Positions 17,306 through 25,209 of a stretch of 42,028 nt of DNA are shown one piece after another. The stretch covers positions 1 through 42,028 of the forward strand of contig CAZPSA010000004.1 of assembly GCA_964589375.1 (NCBI GenBank), given 5' to 3'. How positions within the stretch are numbered: the first letter of the stretch is position 1; every line of letters starts with the position of its first letter. The position numbers and the translations under genes are program-made. This DNA is from CAG-533 sp964589375 (GTDB lineage Bacteria; Bacillota_I; Bacilli_A; RF39; UBA660). Under the pieces are notes generated by a model that worked only from the letters and a program-made list of their open reading frames with translations, ran no database searches and was not told the DNA's origin.

Positions 17306-17845
17306 ATGAAGAAAAAGTTAAGGATATTTAGTTTGGCGCTACTTGTGATAGGATTATTTGGTTGTTCAATGGGAAATACCCCAACTGCCAAAGTTGAAGG
17401 ACTATTAAATAAATATCAAAATAAAGCTGATGTTATTATTAATGAATTAGATGATTATTTAAAAACTTTAACTATTGATGAAGGAAATTATGATAGCTAT
17501 AAAAATGTCTATTTAAAGCAATATGCAGATTTAACCTATGAAATAAAAGATGAAAAAATAGATGGCGATAATGCCACTGTAACTGCCCAAATAGACGTAT
17601 ATGATTATTATAAAGTCGAAAAAGATGTTAATAGTTATATTGCGGCTAATCCTACCGAATTTGCAGAAAATGGGACTTATAGTGCCATAAAAGGTCTTAA
17701 ATATAAGATTGATAAACTAAATAGTGCTAAAGACAGGGTAACTTATACTGTAACATTTAAACTAACTAAGGTTGAAGATAAATGGACAGTAGATACGTTA
17801 TCAAATGAAGACTTAGAAAAAATACATGGGACATATGCTCACTAA
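17306..17845 (+). CDS. Putative lipoprotein, 179 residues
   Basis: A basic hydrophobic signal peptide ends in a lipobox, GLFGC, with the lipidated cysteine at position 20. The mature part has two halves: helical (about 25-75) and beta-rich (about 76-165) with KVEDKWTVDTL near the end, a shape often seen in small NTF2-like or DUF-type lipoproteins that support cell-envelope proteins. No family is named with confidence. AAGGAG precedes the ATG. It lies 50 bases before dacA, so a role at the envelope is plausible. Confidence 0.75.
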   Translation: MKKKLRIFSLALLVIGLFGCSMGNTPTAKVEGLLNKYQNKADVIINELDDYLKTLTIDEGNYDSYKNVYLKQYADLTYEIKDEKIDGDNATVTAQIDVYDYYKVEKDVNSYIAANPTEFAENGTYSAIKGLKYKIDKLNSAKDRVTYTVTFKLTKVEDKWTVDTLSNEDLEKIHGTYAH

Positions 17846-17895
17846 TTATTAAGTCTTTTTTTTAATTAATTGAATAATATTAGTTAGGTGAATAT

Positions 17896-19023
17896 ATGAA
17901 AAAGTTATTATTATTATTGATTTTAATTTCTCCAATGATGGTAAAAGCAGATGAACTCGCATCTAACGCTGGTTCAGCAATTTTAATTGAAAACTCAACT
18001 GGTAAAATATTATACGAAAATAAAGCAAATGAAAAAATGGCTCCAGCTTCTATGACCAAAATAATGACTATGCTTTTAATTATGGAAGCAATTGATAATG
18101 GTTCTTTAACCATAGATGATACTGTAATAATATCTAACAATGCTTCCAAAATGGGTGGTAGTCAAGTTTTTTTAGAACCAAATACGGAAATGAAAGTTAA
18201 TGAATTAATTAAGTCTATCGCGATTGCTAGTGCGAACGATGCCGCCGTTGCTATGGCCGAAAAAGTAGGCGGAACTTTAGAAAATTTTGTTAAGATGATG
18301 AATGATAAATGTAAAACTTTAGGGTGTAAGAATACCAATTTTGTTAATGTCCATGGCTTAGATGATGAAAATCATTATTCATCTGCGTATGATATGTCTC
18401 TTATGGCTAGGGAATTACTTAAACATGAATTAATATTAAGTTATACTAGTATTTATGAAGAGTACTTAAAAAAACCAGATGGTTCTAGTACCTGGCTTGT
18501 AAATACAAATAAGCTAATAAGATATTACAATGGGCTTGATGGTCTAAAGACTGGATATACTAAAAAAGCCGGATACTGTCTAACTGCAACTGCTAAAAGA
18601 AATGATATGAGATTAATTTCAGTTTTAATGAATGAGCCAACAAGTCAAATAAGAAATAGTGAAACGGTTGATTTATTAAACTATGGCTTTACAAATTATA
18701 AACTAAAAGTGATTGTCGAAAAAAATAAGGAACTTGGTGAAATAGAAGTATTAAATGGCAAGAAAGAAAAAGTAAAAATAAAACTAAAAGAAGATGCTAC
18801 AAATTTAGAACAAATAAATGATGAAAAAAAATATACATATAATATTAAGGTAGATAAGATAAAAGCACCAGTTAAAGTAGGTGATACCGTCGGCTATTTA
18901 GAAGTAATTCAAGATGGAACCATAATTAATAATATGGACATAACGGTTAAGGAAGATGTACCAAAAGCCAATATCTTTAATTTATATAAACGATTTTTAA
19001 AAAAAGTTTTAATTGGAAATTAG
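17896..19023 (+). CDS. dacA: D-alanyl-D-alanine carboxypeptidase (penicillin-binding protein 5 type)
   Basis: Removes the terminal D-alanine from peptidoglycan stem peptides outside the membrane. A signal peptide occupies about 1-18. The S11 serine peptidase motifs are all present: SMTK with the nucleophile S52 and K55, SAN at 113-115, and KTG at about 218-220 in LDGLKTGYTKKAG. A C-terminal beta domain (about 265-350) and a final amphipathic stretch (NLYKRFLKKVLIGN) fit membrane attachment of class A low-molecular-weight PBPs. AGGTGA precedes the ATG. The gene shows that this organism makes peptidoglycan, which excludes wall-less Mycoplasma relatives. Confidence 0.92.
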   Translation: MKKLLLLLILISPMMVKADELASNAGSAILIENSTGKILYENKANEKMAPASMTKIMTMLLIMEAIDNGSLTIDDTVIISNNASKMGGSQVFLEPNTEMKVNELIKSIAIASANDAAVAMAEKVGGTLENFVKMMNDKCKTLGCKNTNFVNVHGLDDENHYSSAYDMSLMARELLKHELILSYTSIYEEYLKKPDGSSTWLVNTNKLIRYYNGLDGLKTGYTKKAGYCLTATAKRNDMRLISVLMNEPTSQIRNSETVDLLNYGFTNYKLKVIVEKNKELGEIEVLNGKKEKVKIKLKEDATNLEQINDEKKYTYNIKVDKIKAPVKVGDTVGYLEVIQDGTIINNMDITVKEDVPKANIFNLYKRFLKKVLIGN

Positions 19024-19072
19024 AAGTTTGATTAATCTTTAAATAGTTAATAAAAACTGTACAAGTCAAACT

Positions 19073-19097
19073 GATAGGAATAAAAGCCTATCTTTTT
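19073..19097 (+). terminator. Intrinsic terminator of dacA
   Basis: Six-base-pair stem GATAGG/CCTATC with an eight-base loop and five T. Confidence 0.75.
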
Positions 19098-19128
19098 ATA
19101 GTTTATTTTTTTAAATCACTTCTTTTTA

Positions 19129-19157
19129 TTGCATTTTCTTTTAAAAACGTGTATAAA
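19129..19157 (+). promoter_or_regulatory. Promoter of the broken rel copy, shared sequence with 32543-32571
   Basis: TTGCAT, 17-nt spacer, TATAAA preceded by TG. About 60 bases from roughly 19113 onward match the DNA before the intact rel gene nearly base for base, so promoter and gene were duplicated together. Confidence 0.7.
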
Positions 19158-19194
19158 TATTGTTAATTAAAACTGATTGATTGTGGGTGGGTTA

Positions 19195-20552
19195 ATGAAT
19201 AAGATTACGTTACTTAACTTAATAAATAAACTTGAAGAATATAATCCGGAAGAAATAGAAATAATAAAGAAAGCTTATTTTTATGCAGACAATTTGCATT
19301 CTGGCCAAAAAAGACAAAGTGGCGAGCCATATATAAGTCATCCGCTAAATGTCGCATATATATTAGCTGGAATGCACGCCGACAGAGACACTGTTATTGC
19401 TGGGCTTTTACATGACACTTTGGAAGATACAAATATTACTAAAGAAGATATAGCCCATGACTTTAACCAAACTATTGCTAATTTAGTTGATGGTGTAACT
19501 AAATTATCTAAAATGAACTTTTCTTCTAAACAAGACCAAAACTATGCAAATACAAGAAAAATAATAACCGGTATTACCGAAGACGTAAGAATTATTATAA
19601 TAAAACTTGCAGATAGGTTGCATAATATGAGAACGCTGGATTATAAATCAGAGTTTAAACAAAAGGAAAATGCACTAGAAACCATGGAAATTTTTGTCCC
19701 GTTAGCTTATTATATTGGTGCCTACAGAATAAAAAGCGAATTAGAAGATTTATCACTTAGGTATTTAAAACCTGATATGTATAAAGCAATTGAAGAAAGA
19801 AAATTAAAATTAGAAGAAGCTAGTGATGCAGCACTAAAAGAGATGCTATATACAATAGGAAGTGTACTAGGTTGTCTGATATACATGATTTATTGGCACT
19901 TAAAATAATGGTAGATAACATAGCGAATTGTTATTATACCTTAGGAATTATACATAAAGAATATCATCCCATAAACGATAAATTTAAAGATTATATTTGT
20001 AATCCAAAGACTAATATGTATCAAAGTTTACATACCACTGTATTTGGTCCTGATGATAGATTAGTCCAAACCCAAATAAGAACTTTTGATATGGATAAAG
20101 TTGCATCTTTTGGACTCACAGCATATTGGGAAGATCAAAAAGGCAAAGCAAGAGATATTATGCAAGACGATTTAAAACAAAGATTCCAATTTTTTAAATC
20201 GCTAACAGAAATTAATTCAATATTTGGAGATAATCAAGAGTTTATAAATCAAGTTAAACGTGAATTATTTGCCGATAGAGTTTATGTATATACAACTAAA
20301 GGCGATATCATTGAACTTCCAAAGGGTGCAACACCAATAGATTTTGCTTACAAAATTCACACTGATATAGGAAATACGATGGTTGGGTTTTTTATAAATG
20401 ATGAGTATGTTCCGATAGACTATAAATTGAAAAACAAAGACAGAGTTAGAATTATTACTGATGATTTATCTTATGGACCAAGAGAAGATTGGTTAAATAT
20501 TGCTCAAACTAGTTTGGCAAAAAGGAAAATAAAAGAATTTAATAAGAGATGA
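19195..20552 (+). pseudogene. Broken Rel/SpoT-family (p)ppGpp enzyme gene
   Basis: The reading frame is split. The first part (19195-19908) encodes an HD hydrolase domain with SGEPYISHPLNVA, LLHDTLEDT and KLADRLHNMRTL intact. The second, in another frame (from about 19872 to 20552), encodes the synthetase core (MYQSLHTTV, QTQIRTFDM) and a TGS domain ending in GPREDWLNIAQTS. Compared with the intact paralogue at 32609-34012, roughly 25 residues around the KNIYGIYK synthetase motif are missing near 19860, so a deletion that is not a multiple of three is the likely cause. ATG 19195 is chosen over TTG 19177 because GGTGG lies just before it. A free hydrolase domain of about 237 residues could still be made. 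Sequencing error is less likely because residues are also missing. Confidence 0.8.
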
Positions 20553-20622
20553 CAGTCTAAAGAATAATTAAATTTTTTACCACTATGGGCATCTTGAATA
20601 AAATGGAAGGAATGTTGGTTTT

Positions 20623-21807
20623 ATGCAAAAACTATGTGAAAGATTGCAAACAGAAATTTTAATAAAAAATGTCTTTGAGGGTGATTTTCCTAATATTATA
20701 AAAAAGGTTTTTGAAGATGAACGCTATAAATTTTATTTGAATTCAGAACTGATCGACGTTAACGATAGATTTAGAATATTTAAATACAATAATAAGAATT
20801 ATATTGCTAAAAGAACCACTCAAGAAGATGGCAAAAAAGAAATGGAGCTTGCATATAAAGCAATCCGAAAATTAGATGGACTAATAGTAGATAATTACAA
20901 CATTCAAATTGTAAAGCCATATATATATATTATAGATGATTTTGCTTATATTTTGACTGAATATATGGGAAATTCGTTACAGGAGGTTAATTATTCAAAA
21001 ACAATTAGTAATCCGCTTAGTTTAAATACAATTTTGCATATTTTAGAGTTGTTTTTAAAAAAAGGGGTTTTATATCGTGGATTTCTTCCAAGAAATTTGG
21101 TCGTTAATAATAATCATATATATTTATTAGACTGGGAAGATGCCGTTTTTGATAGCAATCCAATTGTAGGAGTAAATATGTTATGGAAAACTAATTTTAT
21201 TTTAAACTGGTCTTACTTTTACGATTATAGCATTTTAGAAAAATCATTAAATAAATATAGTGTTTCGAATAGTCATGAGCCACCTTTATTAAAGTACGAA
21301 GAAAAGTTTAAAAAAATAGCAAATTTAAATTATTCGAACGTGGAATTAAGAAAGTGTATTTTTAATACTGTTATGGCCGCGGAAAAGAAAATAAACGAAT
21401 GTAGCATAGATTTCATAATACCACCAAATGATATGGCACATTTAGTATCGGATTTATATAATTCAGACATAGATGTTCTATTTGATATTTCTAGTTCTGT
21501 CTTAAGAACAAAATCGGAATTTGAGTATATAAAGCACTTAAAAGAATTAAGCGAAATAATTATAAAGTCATATTCTAAAAGTGAAGATATTTCGAAAAAT
21601 GCAATTGGTATGATTTTTAAATTCATATCGTCGGCATCTGAATGTTATGTCGATTATAATTTAATAATTAATGATAAAGAATTATTTTTTAGGGAAACAA
21701 AAAAAGTATTGAATAAATTAATGGGCATGTTTAATAAGACAAATATAAGTGAAGAAAATTTTATAAGAATAGCAAACTATTTTTATTCAAATAAACAGGA
21801 AGGTTAG
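20623..21807 (+). CDS. Kinase-fold protein lacking the catalytic HRD aspartate
   Basis: 394 residues. Residues about 45-180 follow the protein-kinase-like/aminoglycoside phosphotransferase plan: beta-3 lysine in YIAKR (K63), acidic helix C (EMELAYKAI), hinge LTEYMG (111-116), catalytic-loop equivalent YRGFLPRN (151-158) and metal-binding DWE (170-172) in place of DFG. Aligned to HRDLKPEN, the HRD histidine and aspartate are tyrosine and glycine, while the asparagine and DWE aspartate remain, so it may bind nucleotide without ordinary phosphotransfer. The C-terminal half (about 190-394) is helical and unassigned. It is the first gene of a six-gene cluster, 70 bases after the broken rel gene, and may use that promoter. 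Function unknown. Confidence 0.65.
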   Translation: MQKLCERLQTEILIKNVFEGDFPNIIKKVFEDERYKFYLNSELIDVNDRFRIFKYNNKNYIAKRTTQEDGKKEMELAYKAIRKLDGLIVDNYNIQIVKPYIYIIDDFAYILTEYMGNSLQEVNYSKTISNPLSLNTILHILELFLKKGVLYRGFLPRNLVVNNNHIYLLDWEDAVFDSNPIVGVNMLWKTNFILNWSYFYDYSILEKSLNKYSVSNSHEPPLLKYEEKFKKIANLNYSNVELRKCIFNTVMAAEKKINECSIDFIIPPNDMAHLVSDLYNSDIDVLFDISSSVLRTKSEFEYIKHLKELSEIIIKSYSKSEDISKNAIGMIFKFISSASECYVDYNLIINDKELFFRETKKVLNKLMGMFNKTNISEENFIRIANYFYSNKQEG

Positions 21808-21809
21808 AA

Positions 21810-22229
21810 ATGGAAGACGAAACAAGGTTATATGAAGATGAATATTTCTATATTACAGGATGTAAAGAATTTCCTAATGTACCAGGATTAGTGGCAATAT
21901 ATTCTAAAATTGATTATTGGTATTGTTTAGAAAAATCAATTAAGAGATTAGCCGTAATTGAAAAAACTATAAGAGAAGAATTAATGGCACAAGGTATTGA
22001 ATTAGCTGGTATATATCGGGAAGAATACAAAGATAATAAATTTAGAATTTTAATAATCCCCTATAGTGTAACTATTTTAAAGCAAAATGATATTTCTCCG
22101 GACATGTATCAACCATATATTAGAAAATACTTAGAAAGCTTTAAAGATGCAGGTACTTGTCCTAATGCAGTAAATATGAAGATATTAAAAAAATTAAATC
22201 AAGGAGCTAAACAGCATGACAATAAATGA
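21810..22229 (+). CDS. Small HIT-like protein with degenerate active site
   Basis: 139 residues, two bases after the kinase-fold gene. The strand pattern VPGLVAIYSK, a helix with IEKTIREELMAQGIE, and RILIIPY line up with the two related proteins downstream (22216-22815 and the N-terminus of 25210-26649). The plan resembles the HIT superfamily (beta-alpha-beta with a final H-x-H-x-H strand), but the final strand reads KFRILIIPY, so the nucleotide-cleaving histidines are absent. It lacks the N-terminal IGGSK segment of the other two. It ends with TGA, rare in this window. A binding rather than catalytic role is plausible. Family assignment is by pattern only. Confidence 0.5.
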   Translation: MEDETRLYEDEYFYITGCKEFPNVPGLVAIYSKIDYWYCLEKSIKRLAVIEKTIREELMAQGIELAGIYREEYKDNKFRILIIPYSVTILKQNDISPDMYQPYIRKYLESFKDAGTCPNAVNMKILKKLNQGAKQHDNK

Positions 22230-22815
22230 GATTGGTAAAAAAATAGAAGTTTATTCATTATCGGAACTATCACAGCTTAGAGAGGATTTAAAATATTTCG
22301 CTTGTATCGGTGGAAGCAAAAACTATGAATGCTTTGTAGAAAGTAAAAAGTTATCTAGGGCTGTATTTATGAAAGAATATTTGGCTGCGTTAGATAAGTG
22401 TCATATTCCTATATATGAAGATGATGATATAATAATACGGCAAGATGCTCAAATAGCAATCCCTGGTTTTTATATTGTAGCTACAAAAAGTAGTTTTAAA
22501 AACATAGTTCAAATGGATTTAGAAACTTATCAAAAGTGTTTATATTTTGTATCGTTAATTAGAAGAGAATTAAGAGATACTTTCGGTGTTAAACGTGCTT
22601 ATATGTATTATGATGAGCACTACCTTAAACCCTCATCAACTCACTTTTGGGTAATGCCATTATACGAAGAAGTAGTAAAAGCTAATAAATTAAATCCAAC
22701 AATACTATCTAATGATATTTGGGTATACCAAGATATGTTTGAATTTAGTCAAACAAAAAACGATATATATAAGATAAACCAAGAAATGCAAAAAGTTCTT
22801 GTTAAGAAGAGGTAA
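22216..22815 (+). CDS. HIT-like protein, 199 residues
   Basis: Overlaps the previous gene by 14 bases; AGGAG lies within that gene, indicating coupled translation. It starts with a distinctive segment, IGGSKNYECFV (about 31-41), shared with the radical SAM fusion downstream. Then come IAIPGFYIVATK (about 80-91), a helix with SLIRRELRDTFG, and STHFWVMPLYE (about 141-151). The last resembles the HIT histidine strand but keeps only one histidine (H143). The remainder (about 155-199) is helical. The family would normally act on nucleoside phosphates or transfer nucleotidyl groups; the reduced triad makes activity uncertain. It is one of three tandem paralogues in the cluster. Confidence 0.5.
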   Translation: MTINEIGKKIEVYSLSELSQLREDLKYFACIGGSKNYECFVESKKLSRAVFMKEYLAALDKCHIPIYEDDDIIIRQDAQIAIPGFYIVATKSSFKNIVQMDLETYQKCLYFVSLIRRELRDTFGVKRAYMYYDEHYLKPSSTHFWVMPLYEEVVKANKLNPTILSNDIWVYQDMFEFSQTKNDIYKINQEMQKVLVKKR

Positions 22816-22817
22816 TT

Positions 22818-24482
22818 ATGAATTTAGAAAAATATTTTTCAAGAAACAAAACAGAAGGTACAAACCAAATTTTAAAAACATTTAAGGAATTAAATACAAA
22901 AGTAAATAATTATATAAATATAGAAGATAGCCCAATTCTAGATGGTGATATAGACTTCTATAAGAAAATGATTGATGATAAGCACCTTCCACTAGTACAT
23001 AATAACGTTTCCGATGTTTTAGACGAATTTTCGCAAATGTTTAAAAGAAGTGTGCTTTGGGAAAATCCAGGAGCATTAATAAATATTACTCCTCCAGCAA
23101 ATATTGTAAGTATTGTTACATCGTTTTATGCATCAATGTATAACCCTAATTTTGCTCAAGATGAATCATCAGGGTATTTAATGACCACAGAGTTATTAGT
23201 ATCTAAGTATTTAAGCGGACTAGTAGGTTGGGATTGCTCTAAATCCCGTGGCATCTTTACTTTCGGTGGAAAAGGAACTAACTTATATGCGGCAAAAATA
23301 GGTATAAAAAAATCGTTTTCTGAGGCAATTGAAAAAGGTATAAAAAATCAAGACATAGTTGTCTTTTCTAACGAAAAAGGACATCCATGTCATAAAGAAA
23401 TATGTGACTGGCTAGGGTTAGGCAAAGAAGCGTGTAAAAGATTACCAGTTTTAGAAAATGGCCAGGTTAATATAAAAGAATTAGAAACTCAATTAAGAAA
23501 TTGCATAGAAAAGAATATAAAAATTGGCTGCATTATTCTTAATGGTGGAACTACAAATGAAATAATTATAGACCCTATTAAAAAAATTGTTGATTTAAGA
23601 GACAATTTAGTAAAAGAATATAATTTGGATTATGTTCCTCAAATCCATGTTGATGCTGTAATTGGTTGGGCTTGGTTATTTTTCAAATATTATGATTTTG
23701 AAAAAAATAATTTGAAAATGACCGCTAGCGAAATGAAAAAAATTTATTCCATGCAAGAAAAGATTTCTCAAATACAATATGCAGATTCCTTTGGCGCTGA
23801 TTTTCATAAAACCGGTTTTTGTCCATACATTTCTAGTATTTTTATGGCTAAAGATTTTAATGATATAACCAGTTTAGGAAATAAAAAAGTGAAAGATGTA
23901 GATAATATGAAATTTGGAGAGTATTCACCGTTTGAATATACTTTGGAATTAACGAGATCTTCTCTTGGCCCTGTATCTGCTTATGCAGCGTTAGAAACTT
24001 TTGGGATTGAAGGATTTCAAAATTTAATTTACAATGTATTTTCTAATAGTGAATTTATAAGAAACTATTTAAATAAAAAACGAAATTTTGAAGTTATTAA
24101 TATGGAAACAGAAGGAATTGCAACATTGTTTATCATTACACCAAATGGTACTACTAAGAGTTATAAAAACTATATTGCTGGAAATTCTAAAAGTTTATCT
24201 AATTTATTAGATTATAATCATAATTTTTATTTGTTTTGTTTAAAACTATTAGAAGAAAAAAAAGTTCACTTTAAAATTACTTTTTCAAAAAGTTATAAAC
24301 CGTTTGGGGCATCTCGGCCAACCGGAGCACTAAAAATATATCCCACTTCTCCAGTTGTTACAAAGGAAGAAATTAAAGCATGCTTAGATGAAATAATTGA
24401 AGCGAAGAAAATATTTGACAACAGTAATATAGAATTAGAGGAAGACAGAGAGGTTCCGATAGATTATGTATATAGAGATTAA
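22818..24482 (+). CDS. Group II PLP-dependent amino acid decarboxylase-like enzyme
   Basis: 554 residues. The fold type I PLP motifs of the glutamate/tyrosine/aromatic decarboxylase family are present: GIFTFGGKGTNLYAAKIG (substituting for the usual SGGTEANL), a histidine region GHPCHKEICDW, the aspartate in IHVDAVIG (D279) that contacts the pyridine nitrogen, and the Schiff-base lysine in ADFHKTGF (K331). An N-terminal NPGALINITPPANIVS matches the substrate-channel region of the family. Substrate cannot be read from sequence; tyrosine is attractive because two tyrosyl-tRNA synthetase genes follow, as in tyrosine decarboxylase loci of lactic acid bacteria, but no antiporter is seen. GAGGT precedes the ATG; two bases separate it from the HIT-like gene. 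Confidence 0.82.
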   Translation: MNLEKYFSRNKTEGTNQILKTFKELNTKVNNYINIEDSPILDGDIDFYKKMIDDKHLPLVHNNVSDVLDEFSQMFKRSVLWENPGALINITPPANIVSIVTSFYASMYNPNFAQDESSGYLMTTELLVSKYLSGLVGWDCSKSRGIFTFGGKGTNLYAAKIGIKKSFSEAIEKGIKNQDIVVFSNEKGHPCHKEICDWLGLGKEACKRLPVLENGQVNIKELETQLRNCIEKNIKIGCIILNGGTTNEIIIDPIKKIVDLRDNLVKEYNLDYVPQIHVDAVIGWAWLFFKYYDFEKNNLKMTASEMKKIYSMQEKISQIQYADSFGADFHKTGFCPYISSIFMAKDFNDITSLGNKKVKDVDNMKFGEYSPFEYTLELTRSSLGPVSAYAALETFGIEGFQNLIYNVFSNSEFIRNYLNKKRNFEVINMETEGIATLFIITPNGTTKSYKNYIAGNSKSLSNLLDYNHNFYLFCLKLLEEKKVHFKITFSKSYKPFGASRPTGALKIYPTSPVVTKEEIKACLDEIIEAKKIFDNSNIELEEDREVPIDYVYRD

Positions 24483-25200
24483 AATTAAACGAGCAAAGTC
24501 TTTTTTAGATGCACAATATTCACTATGCAATAATGAATTTTCTAAAATTAAATATAATCACTCTTTAGATTGTTTAAACATTTTAAGATACTATAACTAT
24601 TTTAATTATTTGATTTATGGATCATCTGTCTTGTTACATGATATAGGCAGATTTTATGAAGAACAATTTAAAAATAAGCCATTTGATCATGCAAGATATG
24701 GTTATGATTTATTAAAGGGGAAATTTACTAATAAATCGGAAATTTTACTACCAATCAAATATCATGAAGAAGATTTAAAGTGGAAAGAACTATTATTAAA
24801 TGATAAAGAGTTCTTAAATTGTTCTTGGGTAAATAAAGCTCGAATAATTAAAGGCTGTAAACTAGTTAGAGATATAGATATCATTTCAAATATGAAAACT
24901 ATTTCACAACAAAATGTCGTAAATAAAAAAATATTTAATATTAATCTCAAAACAATAGAAAAATTATATAGTGGACAAGTTGGCGACAAAGACAATATAT
25001 ATAATAAATATGATGAAATAAGTTACATATTATGCGGATTAAATTTAATTTCTTTTAAAAGAAGTTTTAAATATATTAGAAAGCATAAAATAATAGAACA
25101 ATTAAAACAGGTTCAATTTAATATGGTAAAACATGATGATAAATTATATAAAATGACTGAGCAAATGTATAACTTTATATATTATAAGTTTAAAGTGTAG
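24466..25200 (+). CDS. HD-domain phosphohydrolase-like protein
   Basis: 244 residues, overlapping the decarboxylase gene by 17 bases. The HD pattern is visible: H32 (YNHSLDCLN), H58-D59 (VLLHDIGRF), H75 (FDHARYGYD) and H100 (IKYHEED), the metal-binding arrangement of HD phosphohydrolases that act on nucleotides or phosphorylated metabolites. The C-terminal part (about 130-244) is helical, basic and unassigned. No membrane segment. Translation start is placed at the first ATG within the overlap; a GAGAGG site lies about 12 bases upstream. In the cluster it would supply a phosphatase or nucleotidase step, if active. Confidence 0.72.
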   Translation: MYIEIKIKRAKSFLDAQYSLCNNEFSKIKYNHSLDCLNILRYYNYFNYLIYGSSVLLHDIGRFYEEQFKNKPFDHARYGYDLLKGKFTNKSEILLPIKYHEEDLKWKELLLNDKEFLNCSWVNKARIIKGCKLVRDIDIISNMKTISQQNVVNKKIFNINLKTIEKLYSGQVGDKDNIYNKYDEISYILCGLNLISFKRSFKYIRKHKIIEQLKQVQFNMVKHDDKLYKMTEQMYNFIYYKFKV

Positions 25201-25209
25201 GTGATACAT

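Noticed and set aside
20550..22229. Possible TGA-to-tryptophan reassignment, since only two frames end in TGA
   Set aside because: Tryptophan is encoded by TGG at many conserved sites and no gene seems truncated by TGA. In an AT-rich genome with reassignment, TGA would be the common tryptophan codon.
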